Below, in pieces: positions 52,579 to 61,641 of a stretch of DNA of 64,000 nucleotides (the stretch's first letter is position 1; each line of letters starts with the position of its first letter). The DNA lies in the NCBI RefSeq assembly GCF_037023725.1, contig NZ_CP146077.1, forward strand, positions 3,137,001 to 3,201,000, in the 5' to 3' direction. The stretch is from Pseudomonas bubulae. Lineage in GTDB: Bacteria; Pseudomonadota; Gammaproteobacteria; Pseudomonadales; Pseudomonadaceae. A program made the translations under genes and the position numbers. A model generated the notes under the pieces. It searched no databases. It was given only the letters and a program-made list of their open reading frames with translations, and was not told where the DNA came from.

Positions 52579-53871
52579 TCAAACCGTTCGATTCTTTGCC
52601 TCGATCCACTGCGACATGTACTGGGTACTTTTATGCTGATGATGGCGCAGCATGGCACCGGTGAAGTTGTTGCGCCGATGCTGTTGCAGGCCGGCGCGGC
52701 AGGCTTCGATGCACTCGACCAGTGCCGGGCCGTGGGTACTTTGCAAATAGCGCTGCGCCAGTAGTGCCGTTCCGTGCTGCTGGGCCTGATGCCAGGCGTC
52801 AGGGCTCTGATACAGCTGCACCGCAGCGGCAGCAATCGCACTGGCACTCTGTTCGATGGCACCTGCCCACGGCAGGTCGCCATGCATGCCTTCGGCGCCT
52901 ACGGGAGTTGTGACGTTGGGCGTGCCGCAGAGCATGGCATCGGCGATTTTGCCCTTGATTCCTGCACCAAAGCGCAGGGGGGCCATGCAGATCCGCGCAT
53001 TGCTCATCACCTCAAGCGCATCTTCGGCCCAGTTGAGCACGTGAAAACCCTGTGCCGGGTTGTGCAGCGCAGTGGCCTTGGGCGGGGTGTAAGCACCATA
53101 GACATGCAATTGCGCCGTGGGCAGTTGCTGACGGATCAATGGCCAGATCGCGGTTTTCATCCAGAGCACGGCATCCCAGTTGGGGGCATGACGGAAATTG
53201 CCGATGCTCAGGAAATGCTGGCGCTGGTCAAAGGGTACGAACTGCCCAGGTACGCTGTCGACCATCAACGGGCACCAGTGCAGCAGGGCTCGGGGCACCT
53301 TGAAGTGCTCTACGAGCAGATCGATTTCGTATTCGGAAATCATCAGGTTCAAGTCGCATCGATAAATCGCCGCGATCTCCCGTTGCGCCAGATCGGTAAC
53401 GGCCATCTGCTCGAAGGTCTCCCGTTGTGCCGGGGCGAACAGGCTGCTGAAATCATCAGTGTCGGCGTCAAGTTTGAGGCGCGCCTTGAGCTGTTGCTGG
53501 CGGGCGTCGCGCAGGCTTTGCAGGTCGGAGGTTTCCAGTACGCGCAGGGCCTGCGGGCAATGCTTCTCCACGCGCCAGCCGAACTGCTCTTCCATCATGA
53601 AGCGGTCGAACAGCACGATATCCGGGGCCAGCTCGGTGATGAAGGTATCGAAGCTGCTGTTATTGAGCGCGATACTGACTTCATCAATGCCCAATGTCGC
53701 CAGATCAGCCTTGTGTTCGCCAATGCCTGCCGGGCTGCTGAAGGTGATGTGCCAGCCTTGCTGCAAGAAACTTTCGATGATCTGCATCATGTGTCCGCCC
53801 GCCGCCGAAGAGCGGGGCTCGGGCCACACGTAGCCAATAATCAGGACGCGGGTTGGGCGAGTGGACGGCAT
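52579..53871 (-). CDS. GT4-family glycosyltransferase
   Basis: This 430-residue GT-B enzyme starts RVLIIGYVWPEPRSSAAGGH. It has the C-terminal donor-binding region FLSIGNFRHAPNWDAVLWM and MAPLRFGAGIKGKIADAMLCG. Family 4 enzymes transfer sugars to polysaccharide or glycoprotein acceptors. Its 3' end meets the secreted hydrolase-like gene with no gap. Acceptor and sugar are unknown. No signal peptide is visible, so it is cytoplasmic or peripheral to the membrane. Confidence 0.75.
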   Translation of the reverse strand: MPSTRPTRVLIIGYVWPEPRSSAAGGHMMQIIESFLQQGWHITFSSPAGIGEHKADLATLGIDEVSIALNNSSFDTFITELAPDIVLFDRFMMEEQFGWRVEKHCPQALRVLETSDLQSLRDARQQQLKARLKLDADTDDFSSLFAPAQRETFEQMAVTDLAQREIAAIYRCDLNLMISEYEIDLLVEHFKVPRALLHWCPLMVDSVPGQFVPFDQRQHFLSIGNFRHAPNWDAVLWMKTAIWPLIRQQLPTAQLHVYGAYTPPKATALHNPAQGFHVLNWAEDALEVMSNARICMAPLRFGAGIKGKIADAMLCGTPNVTTPVGAEGMHGDLPWAGAIEQSASAIAAAAVQLYQSPDAWHQAQQHGTALLAQRYLQSTHGPALVECIEACRAGLQQHRRNNFTGAMLRHHQHKSTQYMSQWIEAKNRTV

Positions 53872-54044
53872 GGGCAGATCCTTGAAGCGCTGTGGCTGAT
53901 AAAAGGCGGCAATTAGAACACAAGTTGCCTACAACACCTGTGGTCGCTGCCTCTTACCTTGTGAGCGGCTACAGGAATACTGCACCTGTGGGAGCGAGTA
54001 TCTAAACGTATCTGTGTTGACCTGTTACAAAGCACTGCGTAGCC

Positions 54045-54215
54045 TTGCGCGTTCGAGGTTCTTCGCAGCGCGAAGCTAAGAAGGGAACGCGGTATGCCGC
54101 GGCTGCCCCCGCAACTGTAAACGGTCGTTGATCTTGCAATGCCACTGCCTCACAGGCGGGAAGGCGCAAGGTAGGTATCAGCCGTAAGCCAGGAGACCTG
54201 CCTCGTAACAGATTC
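54045..54215 (+). promoter_or_regulatory. Cobalamin (B12) riboswitch
   Basis: The B12 box AGCCAGGAGACCTGCC is at 54187-54202. Upstream lie the expected GGGAACGCGGTATGCCGCGG hairpin region and the conserved GGCTGCCCCCGCAACTGTAA core (about 54100-54121). It lies about 100 bases ahead of the cobW start, so cobalamin probably represses cobW-cobN and the chelatase genes. It fits the class seen before B12 genes in Pseudomonas. Confidence 0.95.
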
Positions 54216-54313
54216 TTACTTCAACCGGGCGGGGTGATCCGGTGGCGAAGACTGACCGCGCACTGCTTGCGGCCGTCGTCCCGTATGCCCGCCGTTTTGC
54301 CAAAGGGCATCCG

Positions 54314-55384
54314 ATGAAAACACTGGCCAAAACCCCCGTCACTATCGTTACCGGCTTTCTCGGTTCGGGCAAGACTACCTTGCTGCGTCATATGCTGGAC
54401 AACGCCAACGGCCGTCGCATTGCAGTGATCGTCAACGAATTCGGCGAACTGGGTATCGATGGCGAAATCCTCAAGCAATGCGCTATTGGCTGCACCGAAG
54501 AAGAGGCCAAGGGACGCGTCTATGAACTGGCCAATGGCTGCCTGTGCTGCACGGTGCAGGAAGAATTCTTCCCGGTGATGCGTGAGCTGGTGGCGCGCCG
54601 TGGCGATATCGACCATATCCTTATCGAAACCTCGGGCCTGGCCCTGCCAAAGCCGTTGGTTCAAGCCTTCCAGTGGCCGGAAATCCGCAGCGCCTGCACA
54701 GTTGACGCGGTGATTACCGTGGTCGACAGCCCGGCGGTGGCGGCTGGCACTTTCGCGGCCTTCCCGGATCAGGTAGATGCCCAGCGCAAGCTCGACCCTA
54801 ACCTGGACCACGAGTCGCCGCTGCACGAGCTGTTTGCTGACCAACTGGCCAGTGCCGATCTGGTGATTCTCAACAAGGTTGACTTGATCAGCCCTGAAGA
54901 CCTGGCCCGTGTACGTGCCGAAGTGGCTGAAGAACTGCCACCGGCGGTCAAGATCATCGAAGCCAGCAGCGGTCGCTTGCCGCTGGACGTGCTGCTGGGC
55001 CTGGAGACGGGTTCGGAAGACCATATCGATGGCCGCCACAGCCATCACGACCATCATCACGATGGCGATGATGACCACGACGACCACGATCACGATGCCT
55101 TCGACTCGATCTCTATCGAGCTGCCTCAGGCAGAGGAGCGCGCGCTGATGGATGCTCTGAGCCAACTGGTGGTCAAGCACGGCATTCTGCGGGTCAAGGG
55201 CTTTGCCGCGATTCCGGGCAAACCGATGCGCTTGCTGATCCAGGGCGTGGGCACGCGCTTTGACAAGCACTTTGATCGCGCCTGGTGCAGCGACGAAGCG
55301 CGCACCACCAAACTGGTGCTGATCGGCCAGGACCTGGACGCGACCCTGCTCGAGTCCACCCTGCGTACAGCATTGAGCGCCTAA
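54314..55384 (+). CDS. cobW: CobW GTPase, cobalamin biosynthesis metal chaperone
   Basis: This 356-residue COG0523 GTPase has Walker A GFLGSGKTT (G19-K20-T21), the metal-binding CxCC motif in NGCLCCTV, and NKVD as nucleotide motif. A histidine-rich linker lies at about 233-258 (HSHHDHHHDGDDDHDDHDHD), likely a cobalt/zinc store. CobW is thought to deliver Co2+ to the CobN chelatase. I chose the ATG at 54314, preceded by AAAGGG; the GTG at 54242 would overlap the riboswitch 3' side. The gene stop is 3 bases before cobN. Confidence 0.9.
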   Translation: MKTLAKTPVTIVTGFLGSGKTTLLRHMLDNANGRRIAVIVNEFGELGIDGEILKQCAIGCTEEEAKGRVYELANGCLCCTVQEEFFPVMRELVARRGDIDHILIETSGLALPKPLVQAFQWPEIRSACTVDAVITVVDSPAVAAGTFAAFPDQVDAQRKLDPNLDHESPLHELFADQLASADLVILNKVDLISPEDLARVRAEVAEELPPAVKIIEASSGRLPLDVLLGLETGSEDHIDGRHSHHDHHHDGDDDHDDHDHDAFDSISIELPQAEERALMDALSQLVVKHGILRVKGFAAIPGKPMRLLIQGVGTRFDKHFDRAWCSDEARTTKLVLIGQDLDATLLESTLRTALSA

Positions 55385-55387
55385 ACC

Positions 55388-58300
55388 ATGCATTTGCTCA
55401 GGACCCAGCCCGGCGGCTTTGTAGCGGACGACAATATTGCCGACCTCGGCCAGACCCCCGCCGAGCTGGTGATCCTGTGCAGCGGTGATTCAAGCCTGGC
55501 CCTGCTCGCCGAAGCGGCGCAGCAGTTGCCTGACGATTATCCAAGCCTGCGTCTGGCCAACCCGATGCAGGTGCAAAACCACGGCTCGGTCGACCTGTAT
55601 GTCGATGAGGTCCTGCAACACGCCAAGGTGATTTTGTTGTCACTGCACGGTGGCATCGGCTACTGGCGCTACGGCATTGAACGGCTAGTGCAACTGGCTG
55701 AACGCGGTGTGACCCTGATTCTGGTGCCGGGCGATGACCGCCCCGACCCGGAACTCAGCGCCCTGAGCACAGTGCCCGTCGAGCAGGCCGAACGGCTCTG
55801 GCACTTTTTGCGCCAGGGCGGGCGGCATAACGCCCTGCAGCTTTATCGTTGCCTGGCCAGCCAATGGCTGGGTCGCGACTATGCCTGGGACGAACCGCAC
55901 ACCTTGCCCCGTACTGCCATTTATCATCCGGCCCATTCCAGCCCTGCACTGCAGGACTGGCAAGGCGACTGGCAGCCGGGCCAACCGGTGGCGGCGCTCT
56001 TGTTCTATCGCTCGCATTTGCAGGCGGCCAACACGGCATTTGTCGATGTGTTCTGCCAGCGTCTGCAGGCGGCAGGGCTCAATCCGCTGCCGATTGCGGT
56101 CGCCAGCCTGAAGGAGCCGGGCTGCCTGGCGGTGGTACAGGACTTGCTCGATGAAGTCGGCGCAGGGGTCATTCTCAATACCACCGGGTTTGCCCAGTCC
56201 AGCCCGGAAGCTCCGCATTTGCGCCCGTTTCGCCGCAATATCCCGGTGATCCAGGCCATTTGTGCCCAGGACAACCAGCCCGGCTGGCAAGCCAGCGAGC
56301 AGGGTCTGGGCCCGCGCGACCTGGCCATGCACATTGCCTTGCCGGAACTGGACGGGCGGATCATCAGCCGGCCGATCAGCTTCAAGGACCTGGCGTGGCG
56401 CAGTGAGCGCAGTCAGTCGGATGTGGTGTGTTACAGAGCGCATCCCGAACGGATGGATTTTGTCGCAGAACTGGCACGGCGCTGGGTGGAGCTGGCACGT
56501 GTGCCGAACCCGCAAAAGCGTATCGCCCTGATCCTGGCCAACTACCCGACCCGCGATGGCCGTATCGGCAATGGCGTAGGGCTGGATACCCCGGCTGCGG
56601 CGCTGAATATTTTGCGCGCCTTGCAGGGCGAAGGCTACCCGGTGGCTGCTGAGCTCCCGGATACCGGCACCGCGTTGATTCAAGCTCTGTTGGGCGGTGT
56701 CAGCAACGACCTCGACAGCCTCGACCTGCGCCCGTGCCATCAAAGCCTTGGGCTGGATGAATACCAGGCGATGTTTAATCGTCTTCCAGAAGCCAATCGC
56801 CAGGCGGTGATTGAGCGTTGGGGCGAGCCACAGCACGACCCGATGTTTCGCAGCGGTCGCCTGATGATTGCCGGGCTGCGTTTTGGCCTGACCTTTGTCG
56901 GCATTCAACCGGCGCGGGGATATCAGGTAGATGCCAGTGCGGTCTACCATGACCCGGACCTGGTACCGCCCCATGCTTATCTGGCGTTTTATTTCTGGCT
57001 GCGCAACACCTACGGCGCCCATGCGGTGGTGCATGTGGGCAAGCATGGCAATCTGGAATGGTTGCCGGGCAAGGGCGTCGGGCTGTCTGAACACTGCTGG
57101 CCGGATGCTATTTTGGGCCCCATGCCCAACGTCTATCCGTTTATCGTCAATGATCCGGGTGAGGGCGCACAGGCCAAGCGCCGGACCCAGGCGGTCATTA
57201 TTGACCACTTGATGCCGCCGCTGACCCGGGCCGAAACCTATGGCCCTCTACGCGACCTGGAGCTGCTGGCCGACGAGTATTACGAAGCGCAACTGCTTGA
57301 TCCGCGCCGGGCGCGGGAGTTGCAACGGGATATTCTCAAGCTGGTGCGCGATACCCATATCGACCGCGAGCTGCAACTGGACGCACACCTCGACAGCGAC
57401 AGCGATGCCGCAATCTGGCTGCCACGGCTGGATACCTACCTGTGCGACCTCAAGGAATCGCAAATCCGCGACGGCCTGCATATTTTTGGTGAGTCGCCTG
57501 CCGGGCGTCTGCGCATCGACACCTTGCTGGCATTGCTGCGCATCCCCCGCGGTGATGGCCGCGGGGCGCAATCAAGCGTGCTGCGGGCGTTGGCCAAAGC
57601 CTTCGGGCTGAGTTTTGATCCGCTGGACTGTGCGCTGGCCGAGCCCTGGACGGCACGTCGCCCCGCGCCTTTGCAAGCAGTCAGCGAGGCGCTGTGGCGC
57701 ACCGCAGGCGATACCCGCGAACGTCTGGAACTGTATGCTGCGCAGCTGATCGAGCAGGCGTTGGCGGGCACGCTGCAATTGCCCGACACCGAGCAATGGA
57801 GCGAAGTGCGAGGGATTTTTGAGGCGTTGCTTGGGGTTGTTGCACCGCGTCTGGATGCCTGCGGCCCGGCCGAGATGCAGGGTCTGCTTGATGCTCTGGC
57901 GGGGCGTTTTGTCCCTGCCGGCCCCAGTGGTGCACCGAGCCGCGGGCGCCTGGACGTACTGCCTACCGGGCGTAATTTCTTTTCCGTGGATGTACGCAAC
58001 TTGCCCACCACCACGGCCTGGCGTATCGGTTTTCAGTCGGCCAACCTGATTCTTGAGCGTCATTTGCAGGACCACGGCGATCACCTGCGTCAGCTCGGCC
58101 TGTCGGTATGGGGCACTGCGACCATGCGCACCGGCGGTGATGATATCGCCCAGGCAATGGCGCTGATGGGCGTGCGCCCGGTGTGGGCCACGGGTAGCCA
58201 GCGGGTGGATGATTTTGAAATCCTCCCGGTGAGCCTGCTGGACCGGCCGCGGGTGGACGTGACCTTGCGTGTATCCGGGTTCTTCCGTGATGCCTTTGCC

Positions 58301-59158
58301 AATCTTATTCGCCTGTTCGATGCCGCTGTTCAGGCGGTGGCGGCGCTGGACGAACCTGATGACCTGAATCCGCTCGCGGCAAAAGTGCGCAGCGAGCGTG
58401 AACAGCTGGAGCGCGAAGGGCTGGCCCCGGAACTGGCGGCCCGTCAGGCGGGCTGGCGGGTGTTTGGTGCCAAACCCGGGGCTTACGGTGCCGGGGTACA
58501 GAACGCAATCGATGGGCGTTTGTGGCAAAGCCGCGACGACCTGGCCGAGGTGTATCTGAACTGGGGCGGTTATGCCTATGGCGGCGCCGATGAAGGCACG
58601 GCGGCCCGCGGTCAGTTTGCCCAGCGATTGGGGCAGATGCAGGCGGTGGTACAAAATCAGGACAACCGTGAACATGACCTGCTCGATTCCAATGACTACT
58701 ACCAGTTTCAGGGTGGCATGCTGGCGGCGGTAGAGAGCCTGCGTGGGGAGGCAGCAGCCAGCTACCACGGCGACCACAGCCAGCCGGATCTGCCGAAGAT
58801 CCGTACGCTCAAGGAAGAGTTGAACCGGGTCATCCGTTCCCGTGCGGCCAACCCGAAATGGATAGAAGGGGTCAAACGCCATGGTTACAAAGGCGCATTT
58901 GAAATGGCCGCTACCCTGGACAACCTGTTTGCCTTTGATGCAACCACGCACCTGATCGATGATCATCAATATGCATTGCTGGCGGATGCCTATTTGCTGG
59001 ACCCGGATACCCGTGAGTTTGTGCGTGAGCACAACCCGCATGCCCTGCGCGACATGACCGAACGCATGCTCGAAGCGCAGCAGCGCGGGCTGTGGAGTGA
59101 ACCGGGGGAGTATCAAGCGGCGCTGGAGAATCTGTTGCTGGATATAGAGGAAGAGTAA
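55388..59158 (+). CDS. cobN: Cobaltochelatase large subunit CobN
   Basis: This 1256-residue protein matches the length of the CobN/BchH family and contains family blocks such as VVHVGKHGNLEWLPGKGVGL, SVWGTATMRTGGDDIAQAMA and DSNDYYQFQGGMLAAVESLR. It inserts cobalt into hydrogenobyrinate a,c-diamide in the aerobic cobalamin route, with a small AAA subunit and a VWA subunit. Here those are the two chelatase-like genes downstream at 59.3-61.0 kb. It starts 3 bases after cobW, indicating an operon under the B12 riboswitch. Confidence 0.95.
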   Translation: MHLLRTQPGGFVADDNIADLGQTPAELVILCSGDSSLALLAEAAQQLPDDYPSLRLANPMQVQNHGSVDLYVDEVLQHAKVILLSLHGGIGYWRYGIERLVQLAERGVTLILVPGDDRPDPELSALSTVPVEQAERLWHFLRQGGRHNALQLYRCLASQWLGRDYAWDEPHTLPRTAIYHPAHSSPALQDWQGDWQPGQPVAALLFYRSHLQAANTAFVDVFCQRLQAAGLNPLPIAVASLKEPGCLAVVQDLLDEVGAGVILNTTGFAQSSPEAPHLRPFRRNIPVIQAICAQDNQPGWQASEQGLGPRDLAMHIALPELDGRIISRPISFKDLAWRSERSQSDVVCYRAHPERMDFVAELARRWVELARVPNPQKRIALILANYPTRDGRIGNGVGLDTPAAALNILRALQGEGYPVAAELPDTGTALIQALLGGVSNDLDSLDLRPCHQSLGLDEYQAMFNRLPEANRQAVIERWGEPQHDPMFRSGRLMIAGLRFGLTFVGIQPARGYQVDASAVYHDPDLVPPHAYLAFYFWLRNTYGAHAVVHVGKHGNLEWLPGKGVGLSEHCWPDAILGPMPNVYPFIVNDPGEGAQAKRRTQAVIIDHLMPPLTRAETYGPLRDLELLADEYYEAQLLDPRRARELQRDILKLVRDTHIDRELQLDAHLDSDSDAAIWLPRLDTYLCDLKESQIRDGLHIFGESPAGRLRIDTLLALLRIPRGDGRGAQSSVLRALAKAFGLSFDPLDCALAEPWTARRPAPLQAVSEALWRTAGDTRERLELYAAQLIEQALAGTLQLPDTEQWSEVRGIFEALLGVVAPRLDACGPAEMQGLLDALAGRFVPAGPSGAPSRGRLDVLPTGRNFFSVDVRNLPTTTAWRIGFQSANLILERHLQDHGDHLRQLGLSVWGTATMRTGGDDIAQAMALMGVRPVWATGSQRVDDFEILPVSLLDRPRVDVTLRVSGFFRDAFANLIRLFDAAVQAVAALDEPDDLNPLAAKVRSEREQLEREGLAPELAARQAGWRVFGAKPGAYGAGVQNAIDGRLWQSRDDLAEVYLNWGGYAYGGADEGTAARGQFAQRLGQMQAVVQNQDNREHDLLDSNDYYQFQGGMLAAVESLRGEAAASYHGDHSQPDLPKIRTLKEELNRVIRSRAANPKWIEGVKRHGYKGAFEMAATLDNLFAFDATTHLIDDHQYALLADAYLLDPDTREFVREHNPHALRDMTERMLEAQQRGLWSEPGEYQAALENLLLDIEEE

Positions 59159-59167
59159 CCAGGCAAC

Positions 59168-59292
59168 CCTCACCCTAACCCTCACCCTAACCCTCTCCCG
59201 GAGGGAGAGGGGACTGATCGGGGGATGTTCAGGATTTATACCTCACCAAAAATCGGCCCCCTCTCCCTTTGGGAGAGGGCTGGGGTGAGGGG
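59168..59292. repeat. CCCTCACCCTAACCC-type inverted intergenic repeat
   Basis: The left half (CCCTCACCCTAACCCTCTCC core, then GGGAGAGGG) is mirrored by the right half (CCCTCTCCC...GGGAGAGGG, then GGGGTGAGGG). Each half can also form its own CTCTCCC/GGGAGAG hairpin. It lies inside the cob operon between cobN and the ChlI-like gene. Confidence 0.85.
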
Positions 59293-59335
59293 CTATTAAG
59301 GCCGATCACTATTCTAAAATCTGGAGCCCGAAAAC

Positions 59336-60340
59336 ATGACTGACACCCCACATTTCCCTTTATCGGCGGTGGTCGGCGCGGACTCATTGAAACTGGCGCT
59401 GTGCCTGACCGCCATTGACCCGAAAATTGGCGGCGTACTCATCGAAGGCCCGCGCGGCATGGCCAAGTCGACGCTGGCACGCGGTCTGGCCGACCTGCTT
59501 GCCAGCGGCCAGTTTGTCACCTTGCCGTTGGGCGCAACCGAAGAGCGTCTGGTTGGTACCCTCGACCTGGATGCCGTACTGGGCCAGGGCAAGGCGCAGT
59601 TCTCCCCGGGGGTGCTGGCCAGGGCCGACGGCGGCGTGCTCTACGTCGATGAAGTCAACCTGCTTGCCGATCATCTGGTGGACGTGCTGCTGGATGTGGC
59701 AGCGAGCGGCACCAATGTGGTCGAGCGTGATGGTATCTCCCATCGGCATGCTGCGCGTTTCGTGCTGATTGGTACCATGAATCCGGAAGAAGGCGAGTTG
59801 CGCCCGCAGTTGCTCGACCGCTTCGGCCTGAATGTGATGCTCAGCGGCCAGCCGCAACCGGAAGAACGCAGCGAAATCATCCGCCGGCGCCTGGCCTTTG
59901 ACGCTGATCCGCAGAAGTTTTGCGCGCAATGGGATGAGGCGCAAACGACCTTGCGCGAGCGCTGCCAGCAGGCCCGTGAACGGCTGAGCAGCATCGCTCT
60001 GGATGATCAGTCTCTGGCTGTTGTGACTGAGCGCTGTTTTGCCGCCGCGGTGGATGGCATGCGTGCCGACCTGGTCTGGCTGCGCGCAGCGCGGGCCCAT
60101 GCCGCCTGGCGCGGGGCCACGGCCATCAGCCTGGAGGATATTGATGCCGTGGCCGAGTTTGCCTTGCGTCATCGCCGCCGAGAACCTAAAGGCCAGGCGT
60201 CAACACCACCACCGCAGTCCCCCCCTCAGGCCAGCAATGCTTCGCCTCAATCGGGGCAGGGCCAGTGGGGCGAACTGCCTGCACAGGTGCAACCCATGGG
60301 CGCGCGCCGTGAAGTGCCGAGCTGGCCAAAAAAGCCCTAG
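59336..60340 (+). CDS. Magnesium/cobalt chelatase AAA subunit (ChlI/BchI-like)
   Basis: This 334-residue AAA+ ATPase has Walker A GPRGMAKST, Walker B VLYVDEVNLL and sensor GTMNPEEGELRPQLLDRFGL, as in BchI. The C-terminal part from about 280 is a proline/glutamine-rich tail (TPPPQSPPQ). In Pseudomonas this gene lies after cobN and is thought to act with CobN in place of CobS. GGAG lies about 10 bases before the start. Confidence 0.88.
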   Translation: MTDTPHFPLSAVVGADSLKLALCLTAIDPKIGGVLIEGPRGMAKSTLARGLADLLASGQFVTLPLGATEERLVGTLDLDAVLGQGKAQFSPGVLARADGGVLYVDEVNLLADHLVDVLLDVAASGTNVVERDGISHRHAARFVLIGTMNPEEGELRPQLLDRFGLNVMLSGQPQPEERSEIIRRRLAFDADPQKFCAQWDEAQTTLRERCQQARERLSSIALDDQSLAVVTERCFAAAVDGMRADLVWLRAARAHAAWRGATAISLEDIDAVAEFALRHRRREPKGQASTPPPQSPPQASNASPQSGQGQWGELPAQVQPMGARREVPSWPKKP

Positions 60341-60375
60341 GCATCCGCCCCCGTTCTGCAGTGGGGGCGGATGCC
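60340..60375. repeat. Perfect 13-bp palindrome between the chelatase genes
   Basis: GGCATCCGCCCCC (60340-60352) pairs with GGGGGCGGATGCC (60363-60375) around a 10-base loop. It begins at the ChlI-like stop codon and covers the GTG (60361-60363) that could start the VWA gene. Confidence 0.9.
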
Positions 60376-60993
60376 AGGCCCCGGTCAGGTCAGCTCTCTG
60401 CGGGCAGGCAAGGCGCAAGCCGCAGCGCCGGCAGCGGGATGATCGACTGGGTGCAAACCCTGCTCGGCGGTCGTCCCCGGCTGCACGCTGATCTGGCCTG
60501 GAAAACCCGGCAAAGTGCAGCGCCGGAACTCTGGCTGGTGGTGGTGGATGCGTCTGCTTCAACCCGTCGCCATCAGGCGCTGAGTGACGCCAAGGGGCTG
60601 CTGGCCCAACTGTTTGAAGATGCGTATCGCCAGCGGGTGCGGGTGGCGGTGATGACGGTCAGCGCAAAGGCGCCGCAGTGGCAGGTCATCGGCTCCAAGG
60701 CGTCTGCTGCCTTGAATGACTGGTTGCAGGGCTTGGGTGCTGGAGGCGGGACGCCTTTGCTGGAGGCCTTGCAGGAAGTTGCTGACTGGCTTGAAAGGCG
60801 CCGCAAACAGTGTCCAGAGGAACAACAGCGCTTTTTACTGTTGACCGATGGCCGACTGAAAGAGTGGTCAACGCTGCCTGCCATTGACTGCCCGGGACTG
60901 TTGATCGATATCGAGCGTGGCCCGCTTCGTTTGGGCCGCTCGCGTCAAATGGCCGCCGAGTTGAATGCAGAGTATGTACACATTGATGGCTGA
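60361..60993 (+). CDS. VWA-domain chelatase subunit (ChlD-like)
   Basis: This protein has 210 residues if started at GTG 60361, or 184 if started at ATG 60439. It has a von Willebrand A fold with an intact MIDAS motif D-A-S-A-S in VVVDASAST and GAGGGTPLLEAL as second metal loop. Chelatase D subunits combine a VWA domain with an inactive AAA domain; here only the VWA part exists, as in other Pseudomonas. The basic lead RPRSGQLSAGRQGASRSAGS resembles the linker of ChlD proteins, which favours the upstream GTG even though a hairpin covers it. It follows the ChlI-like gene by 20 bases. Confidence 0.78.
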   Translation: MGADARPRSGQLSAGRQGASRSAGSGMIDWVQTLLGGRPRLHADLAWKTRQSAAPELWLVVVDASASTRRHQALSDAKGLLAQLFEDAYRQRVRVAVMTVSAKAPQWQVIGSKASAALNDWLQGLGAGGGTPLLEALQEVADWLERRRKQCPEEQQRFLLLTDGRLKEWSTLPAIDCPGLLIDIERGPLRLGRSRQMAAELNAEYVHIDG

Positions 60994-61000
60994 TTATTTG

Positions 61001-61024
61001 TGGGAGCTGGTCAACCAGCTCCCA
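61001..61024 (+). terminator. Hairpin after the cob operon
   Basis: TGGGAGCTGG (61001-61010) and CCAGCTCCCA (61015-61024) form a perfect 10-bp stem with a TCAA loop, without a T run. It lies between convergent genes and may end transcription in either direction or be a short REP relative. Confidence 0.6.
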
Positions 61025-61041
61025 AATCAGTCAGCCGCTTC

Positions 61042-61308
61042 TCAAGCAGGCATGACCCAAGGCTGCAGGGTGTAGCCTTCGCTGCTGATCTCGGCGCGGG
61101 CTTGTGCCAGCAGGCTTTCCAGCTGAGCGGCGTCAGCGCAGGCGCTGCGCGGGATCTGTTTGCGGCCGATACGGGTATTGGTGCGATCGATAACAGTCAG
61201 GCTCAACTCGCCATGACCATCCTGTGCAGCCCAGGCAACGCATTGAAAAGGTTCAAAAGCGTGGCCGGCAATCAAAAGAGCTTCGTTGAAACGGAGCGGG
61301 GCGTTCAT
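61042..61308 (-). CDS. Hypothetical protein, 88 residues
   Basis: The protein starts MNAPLRFNEALLIAGHAFEP at 61308 with AGAGAA a few bases upstream; the in-frame ATG at 61323 is less well placed. It contains CVAWAAQDGHGELSLTVIDR and ends SSEGYTLQPWVMPA. There is no signal peptide or membrane span. I think it is a conserved Pseudomonas protein without known function. It converges on the cob operon. Confidence 0.6.
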   Translation of the reverse strand: MNAPLRFNEALLIAGHAFEPFQCVAWAAQDGHGELSLTVIDRTNTRIGRKQIPRSACADAAQLESLLAQARAEISSEGYTLQPWVMPA

Positions 61309-61641
61309 AGGGTGTTCTCTCAAGTATGCCCATCAAGTGATTAACCGTCGGCTGGGCTTACCGTTCGGTTGGTTACTTGTACTGATGACTTTAGAGGGGC
61401 ATCAGGTCACACACTTTCGTCATATTTTTAAAAGTTTTTTTATATGACTGATCCAGATCAATTTTCAGTGAGTGTATCTATCGCCCCTGCTCTTGGAACG
61501 AGGCTGTACAGTTTGATTGGCTATTAGGGTTATAAACAAACGATCCAGAAAGCGCCCAATGGCTTGCTAAGGTTACGCGTAAGTTGAACAAGGGACTGTT
61601 TTTAATGCTGTTTTATGTTTTTCTGGCGCCAAGGAACAGTC
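61309..61641. other. Intergenic region upstream of the sigma-54 activator
   Basis: These 333 bases are A/T-rich around 61411-61450. They contain an inverted repeat GTCATAT (61419-61425) and ATATGAC (61442-61448) around a T-rich spacer. No promoter was identified with certainty and no gene is seen. Confidence 0.5.

Noticed and set aside
55685..57208. 507-codon open frame antisense to cobN
   Set aside because: Same reason; no ribosome-binding site and no recognisable domain.
57572..59185. 537-codon open frame antisense to cobN
   Set aside because: CobN fills the plus strand with recognised motifs; the antisense frame is a product of high G+C third positions and has no family motif.
59168..59292. 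CRISPR array or telomere sequence
   Set aside because: The units are short, inverted and without unique spacers; they fit a common intergenic repeat.
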